Shown piece by piece: positions 58,540 to 64,000 of a stretch of DNA of 64,000 nucleotides. A model generated the notes under the pieces. It was not told the origin of the DNA. It searched no databases and was given only the letters and a program-made list of their open reading frames with translations. This stretch comes from Salinarchaeum sp. Harcht-Bsk1 (GTDB taxonomy: Archaea > Halobacteriota > Halobacteria > Halobacteriales > Salinarchaeaceae), in assembly GCF_000403645.1 (NCBI RefSeq), contig NC_021313.1, positions 2,995,014 through 3,059,013 of the forward strand, written 5' to 3'. How positions within the stretch are numbered: position 1 is the stretch's first letter; the number at the start of each line of letters is the position of its first letter. Position numbers and translations under genes: made by a program.

Positions 58540-59748
58540 TCAGTCCGCGGCCAGATCCCCTGCTCCCCCGGGTTCCCGTTCGGATTCGCTGAGGTAGCAC
58601 TGGGGATCCGGTCCGAACGGATCGTCACTCGCCGCGAGCGCTCGGAGCCGGGAGCCGCCGCGGCAGATGGACCGGTACTGGCAACTGGCACAGCGACCGG
58701 TGAGGTGGTCCTCCCGTTCGCGAAGCCGACGGACCAGTGGGTTCGTCTCGTCCGTCCAGATATCGCCGAACGATCGGTCCCGCACGTTCCCGAGGCTGTA
58801 GGACTGCCAGAACTGCGTCGGGTGGACGTTCCCCTGGTAGTCGACGTCGGCGACCCGCTCCGCGGTCGGATCGCCGCCGTTGCGTTCGAGGTACGCCCGG
58901 ATCCGCTCGGCTGCGTCACCGCCGAGTTCCGATCGCGCGTACTCGACGAGGAACGCGGCGTCGGCGTAGTTGCCGACGAGGAGCGTCTCGATCTCGTCAC
59001 CCCGATCGTGGTACTCGCGCGTGAGGTCACAGAGCGTGCGGACCGCTTCGCGCTTGTCTTCGGGGGCGAGGTCGGCGTCGGCGATTTCGGCGCCGCGACC
59101 GCCGTAGTCCAGGTGGTAGAAGCAGAAGCGATCGACGCCCTCCTCGTGCAGCAGGTCGATGACGTCTTCGAGGTCGTCGGCGTTCTCCTCCGTGATCGTG
59201 TACCGCAGCCCAGTCTTGAGCCCAGCGTCGAGACTCGTTCGGATCCCTCGGAGTGCGGCGTCGAACGCGCCCTCCTGCCCCCGCATCTCGTCGTTGTGCT
59301 CTGGCATCCCGTCGACGGAGACGCCGGCGTAGGCGAGTCCGGCGTCCCGGAGCGCCTCGACCCTGCCCTCGGTCAACAGCGTGCCGTTCGTGGAGAGGAC
59401 GGGCCGGATACCGAGGTCGCTCGCGTAGGCGACGAGTTCCTCGAGATCGTCGCGGACCAGCGGTTCGCCGCCGGAGAACAGCACGACCGGCACGTCGAAG
59501 GCCGCGAGGTCCTCGAGGAGGGCCTTCCCTTCGGCGGTCGATAGCTCTCCCGGCGCGCTCGCGTCTTCGGCGCCAGCGTAACAGTGCGAACAGTAGAGAT
59601 TGCACTGCTTGGTCGTGTTCCAGACGACCACGGGCCGTCGTTGCTTCCGTTCGCGAATCTGGGGCTTGCGGGATTCGCCGGCCGCGTCGTACCGGAGCCC
59701 GTCGCCTTCCGCTTCGCCGCCACAGAGCAACTTGCTGATGGAGATCAT
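58540..59748 (-). CDS. ahbC: AhbC-like radical SAM/SPASM enzyme (12,18-didecarboxysiroheme deacetylase)
   Basis: AhbC removes two acetate side chains from 12,18-didecarboxysiroheme to give Fe-coproporphyrin III in the alternative archaeal haem pathway. The 402-residue protein starts MISISKLLCGGEAEGDGLRY, as NirJ/AhbC proteins do. It has the radical SAM site CNLYCSHC (C49, C53, C56), LFSGGEP, SVDGMPEHNDEMRG and the family-specific VHPTQFWQSYSLGNVRDRSF. The SPASM/auxiliary cluster cysteines are CASCQYRSIC plus a later C (DPQCYL). It lies 27 bp downstream of the small partner gene, in the same transcript. Confidence 0.88.
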   Translation of the reverse strand: MISISKLLCGGEAEGDGLRYDAAGESRKPQIRERKQRRPVVVWNTTKQCNLYCSHCYAGAEDASAPGELSTAEGKALLEDLAAFDVPVVLFSGGEPLVRDDLEELVAYASDLGIRPVLSTNGTLLTEGRVEALRDAGLAYAGVSVDGMPEHNDEMRGQEGAFDAALRGIRTSLDAGLKTGLRYTITEENADDLEDVIDLLHEEGVDRFCFYHLDYGGRGAEIADADLAPEDKREAVRTLCDLTREYHDRGDEIETLLVGNYADAAFLVEYARSELGGDAAERIRAYLERNGGDPTAERVADVDYQGNVHPTQFWQSYSLGNVRDRSFGDIWTDETNPLVRRLREREDHLTGRCASCQYRSICRGGSRLRALAASDDPFGPDPQCYLSESEREPGGAGDLAAD

Positions 59749-59775
59749 GGGGTGGGTTCCTCGGTGCGTCGCGAG

Positions 59776-60150
59776 TCAGAGTTCGGTCACGCGCGGCTCG
59801 TCCGCCCCGTCGTAGGTCGCAGTCTCGTCCTCGTCGACGACGGCCTCCGAGCTGGATCGATCTTCCGGTGTCGGGGACGATTCCTCCGATTCTGGGGACG
59901 ATTCCTCCTCGGCCAGATCGTGCGTGGAGAACCGCCGGACTTCGTCGGCGGGACACAGCCAGAGATCGTCGGCGTACCACGCGAAGAGGCGGCTCGATTG
60001 CTCGTGCGCGACCTCGGCGCTCGGAGCGCTCACGCTCCCGACGTGACGGAGCGGGTCGTCGGAATTCTCGCGGACGAACACTTCCCACTCGCGCGTCGGG
60101 TCGCCCCGGGGTTCTTCACCGACTCGCGATCGATCTGCCGTCTCGACCAT
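59776..60150 (-). CDS. Htur_1727-type rSAM-partnered small protein (PaaB-like)
   Basis: A 124-residue protein. Residues 21-78 form the conserved part: EWEVFVRENSDDPLRHVGSV, SAPSAEVAHEQSSRLFAWYA and DDLWLCPADEVRRFSTHDL. These resemble PaaB-like ferredoxin-fold proteins (EVFVR ... HVGSV ... A). Residues about 80-115 are a Glu/Ser/Pro tail. I recall this family (TIGR04031) as a partner of haloarchaeal radical SAM proteins and a candidate RiPP precursor. Here it immediately precedes AhbC and is divergent from the AhbD-like gene. It shows no leader-core layout, so a haem-pathway accessory protein is an alternative. A GGTTTTGG element about 25 bp upstream is the likely TATA. Confidence 0.75.
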   Translation of the reverse strand: MVETADRSRVGEEPRGDPTREWEVFVRENSDDPLRHVGSVSAPSAEVAHEQSSRLFAWYADDLWLCPADEVRRFSTHDLAEEESSPESEESSPTPEDRSSSEAVVDEDETATYDGADEPRVTEL

Positions 60151-60188
60151 ACACGCAGTTCCAGGTAGACGACCAAAACCGCCCCTCG

Positions 60189-60209
60189 CGTTCCCAGGCC
60201 GTGGGAACG
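60189..60209. promoter_or_regulatory. Perfect 8+8 bp dyad in the divergent ahbC/ahbD promoter region (candidate operator)
   Basis: CGTTCCCA (60189-60196) and TGGGAACG (60202-60209) are exact inverted repeats around GGCCG. They lie in the 123-bp gap between the divergent haem genes. Minus-side TATA (GGTTTTGG, near 60170-60180) and plus-side TATA (GATTACA, 60243-60249, 24 bp before ATG 60274) flank the dyad, so one regulator could control both directions. Confidence 0.65.
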
Positions 60210-60273
60210 GGCGGCGCGGCCTTTTCGGCGGCTATCGAAGACGATTACAAGCGGCTACCTCGCCGCCACCACC

Positions 60274-61416
60274 ATGCGACCGAGTTCTCTCGACACCGAC
60301 CAACGACCGTTCGTGTTGATCTGGGAGCTGACCCAGGCCTGCGAACTCGCCTGCGACCACTGCCGGGCAGAGGCACAGGCCGAGCGCCATCCCGACGAAC
60401 TCACGACTGCAGAGGGCAAGGAACTGCTCGAGCAGGCCAGGGGGTTCGGCGACGGCCAACTCGTCGTCCTGTCCGGCGGCGATCCGGCCGCGCGGCCGGA
60501 CCTGATCGAACTCGTCGAGTACGGCACGGATCTCGGGCTCTCGATGACGGTGACGCCGAGTGGGACCGCGTCACTCACGCGGGACGTGATCGACGACCTG
60601 GCCGACGCTGGCATTCGCCGGCTGGCACTCAGCATCGACGGCGGGTTCGCGCTCGACCACGACGCGTTTCGAGGTGAGGAGGGCAGTTTCGTTGCGACGC
60701 TCGAGGCCGCGAGCTACGCGAGCGAGGCGGGCATCCCGCTCCAGGTGAACACCACGGTTTGCGCCCGGACCGTCGATCAGCTTCCCGCCATCCGTGACCT
60801 CGTCGCCGATCTCGGGGCGGCCCTCTGGAGCGTGTTCTTCCTCGTGCCGGTCGGGCGTGGCGAACTCCTCGACCCGGTCTCGCCGGAGCGCGCCGAAGAA
60901 GTGATGGAATGGTTACACGAGGTCTCCCGGGAGGAATCGTTCGGCGTGAAGACGACCGAGGCACCCCACTACCGTCGGGTCGCGATGCAAACACGGCGAG
61001 CGCAGGACGAGACCGGCGGTGGCCCCTCGCGAGACGGAACTGACGGAATGGAGCGCTCCGACAGTGGCAGCCCTGGCCGCCGTAGCGGAATCGTCGCCGG
61101 TGACGGCTTCGCGTTCGTCTCCCACACTGGGGAGGTCTACCCATCGGGATTCCTGCCGGAATCGGCGGGCGTCGTCCCCGAAGAGTCGATCGTCGACGTC
61201 TACCGCGACGCTGATCTCTTCGAGCGACTCCGCGATCGGTCGGAGCTTCGCGGCAAGTGCGGTGTCTGCGAGTTCAAGCACGTCTGTGGCGGGAGCCGCT
61301 CGCGAGCGTTCGCGACGACCGGCGATCCGTTCGCAGCCGACCCGCTCTGCCCGTACGTTCCCGAGGGCTACGACGGACCGATGCCCGGTTCCGGCGCGAC
61401 GCCGCCTGCAGATTAG
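60274..61416 (+). CDS. AhbD-like (TIGR04053-type) radical SAM/SPASM enzyme, probable haem synthase
   Basis: AhbD converts the two propionates of Fe-coproporphyrin III to vinyls, giving haem b. The 380-residue protein has CELACDHC (C23, C27, C30), LSGGDP, LSIDGGFALDHDAFRG, FFLVPVGRGELL and GFAFVSHTGEVYPSGFLPES, closely following AhbD order. The C-terminal cluster cysteines C329, C332, C338 and C359 are present. The auxiliary Cys that AhbD has in QPCGYL is replaced by Ser (YPSGFL), as in the TIGR04053 group that I recall. A hydrophilic insertion of about 30 residues (about 243-272) lies before this block. It may be haem synthase or a related coproporphyrin enzyme. Confidence 0.78.
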   Translation: MRPSSLDTDQRPFVLIWELTQACELACDHCRAEAQAERHPDELTTAEGKELLEQARGFGDGQLVVLSGGDPAARPDLIELVEYGTDLGLSMTVTPSGTASLTRDVIDDLADAGIRRLALSIDGGFALDHDAFRGEEGSFVATLEAASYASEAGIPLQVNTTVCARTVDQLPAIRDLVADLGAALWSVFFLVPVGRGELLDPVSPERAEEVMEWLHEVSREESFGVKTTEAPHYRRVAMQTRRAQDETGGGPSRDGTDGMERSDSGSPGRRSGIVAGDGFAFVSHTGEVYPSGFLPESAGVVPEESIVDVYRDADLFERLRDRSELRGKCGVCEFKHVCGGSRSRAFATTGDPFAADPLCPYVPEGYDGPMPGSGATPPAD

Positions 61417-62417
61417 GCTGGTGTCACCGAACGGATGCGCCAGCAGCTTCCAGCACCGTCTGGGTCCTCGTGACGGTCGAGCTGGAAGACGTACCAGGCC
61501 GTGTTCTGGTCGGTCCGAGCGAGGGCGGTAACGGTCGCCCGATCGCCCTCGCGCTCGACGATCTCGGACGCGACCTGGTCTGCTTCCCGTAGCGCAGCAA
61601 AGCGGGGCCCTTCGTAGTACCCGCGGAAGGCTCGATAGTGCATGGATTCCCGGAGGTCCCGCACGGTGAACTGCCAGAAGGTGTGCATGCCAGAGGCACC
61701 GACTTCGGGCGGCTGGAGTGCTTCGCCGACTGTCGTGGCGACTTCGGCGGGGCTCCGCTCGCAGGTGGGCTCCGGAACAGGCGTGGCCGACGCCTGGCCA
61801 TCGTCACCGAAGGGATCGCCGAACGATCCGACGGCGTTCGAGTAGAGAACCGGTCCTGCGATGAGAGCGAGCACGACGAGGACCGCGATTCCCGTCGATA
61901 GCACGCCGTCCCGAGTGGTCCGCTGGCCCGAAGCGGTCGATCGGCTCCTGGCTGGACGCGTCGGTATCCAGCGTCGACGTTGCGGCGCCGTCTGGTTCCA
62001 GCGCTCGTCCCTCGCTGGACGGCCGAGGTGACGCTCGCAGAGTTCGTCGGCGACTGGCGGGTCCACGCCGAACAGTACTCGATCACGAAGGTCGTCGGCG
62101 TCGAGGATCGGCCGGTCGCCTGTAACCGGTGGCGCTGCCGATCCCCGGCCAGCCCACGCGACCACGTCGGCGTCGTCCGGAAGCGAGACCGATTGCCACC
62201 GCCGAGCGATCCGACGAAGACGACGGCCCGAGAACCGCCTGGGCGGAAGGACGGCGATGCGTTTCACATCGGCTCCATTGCTCGCGGTTACGACTGCTCC
62301 GTCGATCCGGGTGTCCCACCCGCAGGCTGCCCACAGGTCCGCCAGAAAGTCAGCGAACGCCGCTCGGTCGAGCGTCTGCAATCGCCGAACGAACGTCTGC
62401 GGCGGAATCGCCGCCAT
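61413..62417 (-). CDS. Membrane protein with degenerate Mrr-like endonuclease domain
   Basis: A 334-residue protein from ATG 62417. Residues 1-130 have the layout of a haloarchaeal Mrr-like restriction-endonuclease fold (RLQTLDRAAFADFLADLWAA, CGWDTRIDGAVVT), but the catalytic D-(E/Q)xK residues are not visible (GADVKRIAVLPPRR). A single transmembrane helix (GIAVLVVLALIAGPVLYSNA, about 176-195) is followed by an extracellular domain of about 130 residues with CERSPAEVATTVGEAL and YYEGPRFAALREADQVASEI. Its function is unknown. It overlaps the end of the AhbD-like gene by 4 bp, convergent. Confidence 0.6.
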   Translation of the reverse strand: MAAIPPQTFVRRLQTLDRAAFADFLADLWAACGWDTRIDGAVVTASNGADVKRIAVLPPRRFSGRRLRRIARRWQSVSLPDDADVVAWAGRGSAAPPVTGDRPILDADDLRDRVLFGVDPPVADELCERHLGRPARDERWNQTAPQRRRWIPTRPARSRSTASGQRTTRDGVLSTGIAVLVVLALIAGPVLYSNAVGSFGDPFGDDGQASATPVPEPTCERSPAEVATTVGEALQPPEVGASGMHTFWQFTVRDLRESMHYRAFRGYYEGPRFAALREADQVASEIVEREGDRATVTALARTDQNTAWYVFQLDRHEDPDGAGSCWRIRSVTPA

Positions 62418-62540
62418 GACCAATTTAGCGCTCCTGGAACGTTACGTCTGACGCCGTCGATCGGACCGTCCGTCGGGCCCGAGCGAACGACCGCCGGAGC
62501 CTCCGCAAGAGGTATGGCCGGCCCGGACGCTCGTTGGCAC

Positions 62541-63662
62541 ATGACGGCATTCTCCGAACGCGTGGAGTCGGTGTCGATCAGCGGGATCCGGAAGGTGTTC
62601 GAGGCCGCTGGCGAGGACGCGATCAACCTCGGACTCGGCCAGCCCGACTTCCCGACGCCGGCCCACGCTCGCGACGCCGCGTGCGAGGCGATCCAGGACG
62701 GCCTCGCCGACGGCTACACGTCGAACAAGGGTACCGAATCGCTCCGTGAGGCGATCGCCCACCGGTACGACGTGGACTGGGACATCGACGTCGATCCCGC
62801 GGACGTCATCGCGACCGCTGGCGGTTCCGAGGCGCTGCACATCGCGCTCGAAGCCCACGTCGATCCGGGCGAGGAAGTGCTGTTCCCCGACCCCGGGTTC
62901 GTCTCCTACGACGCACTGACGAAGATCGCCGGCGGCGACCCGGTGCCGCTTCCGCTCCGGGAGGACCTGACGCTCGATCCCGCGACTGTCGAGGAGGCTA
63001 TCACGGACGACACCGCGGTCTTCGTCGTCAACAGCCCAGCCAACCCGACCGGCGCCGTCCAGTCCGAGGCCGACATGCGCGAGTTCGCCCGGATCGCGGA
63101 CGAGCACGACGTGCTCTGTCTCTCCGACGAAGTCTACGAGCACATCGTCTTCGACGGCGAGCACCACTCACCGATCCAGTACGCCGAGAGCGACAACGTC
63201 GTCGTGGTCTCCGCCTGCTCGAAGACCTACTCGATGACTGGCTGGCGACTCGGCTGGGTCACCGGGAGCGAACGACGGATCGAGCGGATGCTTCGCGTCC
63301 ACCAGTACGGCCAGGCCTGCGCGAGCGCACCGTCGCAGTACGCCGCCGAGGCGGCGCTGACCGGCCCACGCGAACCCGTCGAGGAGATGGTCACTGCCTT
63401 CGAGGAGCGCCGTGACCTGGTGCTCGACGAACTCACCGACATGGGCCTCGAGGTGCCGACGCCACAGGGCGCCTTCTACGCGATGCCGAGCGTCCCTGAG
63501 GGGTGGGTCGACGAGGTGATCGATCGCGGCGTGGTCGTCGTGCCTGGAGACGCGTTCGGCGAACGGGGTGCCGGATACGCCCGGATCAGTTACGCGACTG
63601 GACTGGAGGAACTAGAGGACGCACTCGCGATCATGCGCGACGCGACGCGGGCGATCCAGTAG
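62541..63662 (+). CDS. PLP-dependent aminotransferase, class I/II (aspartate aminotransferase family)
   Basis: A 373-residue fold-type I aminotransferase. INLGLGQPDFPTPAHARDAA, DGYTSNKGTESLREAI, the pyridine-binding Asn in VVNSPANPTGAV, Asp/Tyr in LCLSDEVYEHIVFDG and the Schiff-base lysine in SACSKTYSMTGWRLGW are all present. YARISYATGLEELEDAL ends the domain with the substrate-binding Arg. ATG 62541 is preferred because MTAFSERVESVSISGIRKVF is the typical start; ATG 62514 is in frame 27 bp earlier. The amino-donor specificity cannot be read. Confidence 0.93.
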   Translation: MTAFSERVESVSISGIRKVFEAAGEDAINLGLGQPDFPTPAHARDAACEAIQDGLADGYTSNKGTESLREAIAHRYDVDWDIDVDPADVIATAGGSEALHIALEAHVDPGEEVLFPDPGFVSYDALTKIAGGDPVPLPLREDLTLDPATVEEAITDDTAVFVVNSPANPTGAVQSEADMREFARIADEHDVLCLSDEVYEHIVFDGEHHSPIQYAESDNVVVVSACSKTYSMTGWRLGWVTGSERRIERMLRVHQYGQACASAPSQYAAEAALTGPREPVEEMVTAFEERRDLVLDELTDMGLEVPTPQGAFYAMPSVPEGWVDEVIDRGVVVVPGDAFGERGAGYARISYATGLEELEDALAIMRDATRAIQ

Positions 63663-63718
63663 CGCTACGCGATCGATCCAGTAGCACTACGCGAGCGATC
63701 CAGTTGCGCGACGCGAGG
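63653..63718 (+). repeat. 22-bp tandem repeat at the end of the aminotransferase gene
   Basis: GATCCAGTAGCGCTACGCG units start at 63653, 63675 and 63697, exactly 22 bp apart, with increasing divergence (GATCCAGTTGCGCGACGCG in the third). The first copy contains the aminotransferase stop codon. The remaining gap to 63848 holds only the promoter dyad noted below. Confidence 0.85.
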
Positions 63719-63814
63719 CTCCGCCGGCCGTCGATTCGTCCCGGTTTCCGCTGCAAGCGAGTTCGGTTCCTGCAGTCGACCACGTTCTCTCGAATGGTCG
63801 CCAGCAATCGCACG

Positions 63815-63829
63815 TGCTATTTTGTAGCA
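63815..63829 (+). promoter_or_regulatory. TGCTA-N5-TAGCA dyad / TATA of the UbiA-like gene
   Basis: TGCTA TTTTG TAGCA is a perfect 5+5 bp dyad whose T-rich centre (CTATTTTG, 63817-63824) lies about 25 bp before ATG 63849. The probable TATA box is therefore embedded in the dyad, a layout suited to repression. Confidence 0.45.
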
Positions 63830-63848
63830 TGCGACCGTCTGTCTCAGC

Positions 63849-64000
63849 ATGGAAGGTCCCCGCGGCAGCATCGCACGTCACGGTAGCGGGCCGTTTGCGG
63901 CCCTCCGTGCGTTCGGGTCGCAGGTCCATCCAGTGTTCATGCTCCCGCCGATCGCAGCGTCCTGGTTCGGCGCCGTACTCGGCGGGCTCGAATCGGTCGC
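63849..64000 (+). CDS. Probable UbiA-family prenyltransferase, 3'-truncated by window edge
   Basis: Only the first 50 codons are visible. They begin MEGPRGSIARHGSGPFAALR, then AFGSQVHPVFMLPPIAASWF and GAVLGGLESV. The SQVHPVFMLPPIAASWFGA stretch matches my memory of the start of haloarchaeal UbiA-type membrane prenyltransferases, where a first transmembrane helix follows. The Asp-rich prenyl-diphosphate motifs lie beyond the window, so the call is tentative. Confidence 0.5.
   Translation, partial: MEGPRGSIARHGSGPFAALRAFGSQVHPVFMLPPIAASWFGAVLGGLESV

Overview
The window is a stretch of haloarchaeal (class Halobacteria) chromosome. The DNA is GC-rich. The proteins are strongly acidic (Asp/Glu-rich, Lys-poor). 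The gene set is archaeal: aIF2-gamma, Rpo7, Spt4, S24e, S27ae, Kae1-Bud32, ABCE1, MptA, archaemetzincin, CofH and the alternative (Ahb) haem route. Many genes have a TATA-like element about 25-30 bp before the start codon and no ribosome binding site, as expected for leaderless haloarchaeal transcripts. No transposase, integrase, rRNA or CRISPR array is visible. One tRNA gene (Thr, UGU) is present.

Layout. 1-3.8 kb: cofH (F420 chromophore, cut by the window edge), purC, a small membrane protein and a nuclease-like DUF5787 protein. 4-11 kb: a conserved information-processing array (aIF2-gamma, PIN protein, Rpo7, Spt4, dephospho-CoA kinase, S24e, S27ae, Kae1-Bud32, DUF5808, RdgB) interrupted only by a minus-strand RidA gene. 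11-26 kb: a PIN-like pair, F420:NADP reductase, HAD hydrolase, UspA, archaemetzincin, RCK/TrkA and potassium-channel genes, SerRS, peroxiredoxin, a CARF-like HTH regulator and an RND exporter. 26.5-35.5 kb: ValRS, NAD kinase, MptA, a TrmB regulator, halocyanin and PdxS.

35.5-42.8 kb is a sugar-acid module: a galactonate/gluconate-type dehydratase, a four-gene sugar ABC importer and a 2-keto-3-deoxygluconate kinase. Together these suit import of a sugar and its use by the haloarchaeal semi-phosphorylative Entner-Doudoroff route. A 17-bp perfect dyad lies before the importer, and a TrmB-family regulator is encoded 5 kb upstream.

43-58.4 kb: tRNA-Thr, GNAT, CBS/Zn-ribbon, a globin-coupled-type transducer, PIN-ATPase-KH protein, EMC6-like and ABCE1 proteins, ROK kinase, epimerase, folate cyclo-ligase, gamma-carbonic-anhydrase-like protein, HisH, two tandem membrane hydrolase-like genes, a glutaredoxin-like protein and DUF2061. 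58.5-61.4 kb is a haem module: AhbC-like and AhbD-like radical SAM/SPASM genes are divergent, with a small rSAM-partner protein of the Htur_1727 type between them and a perfect 8+8 bp dyad in the shared promoter region. I regard this as the most interesting locus. The window ends with a membrane protein carrying a degenerate Mrr-like domain, an aminotransferase and the start of a probable UbiA prenyltransferase.

All calls are from reading the sequence and from family memory. No database search was run.
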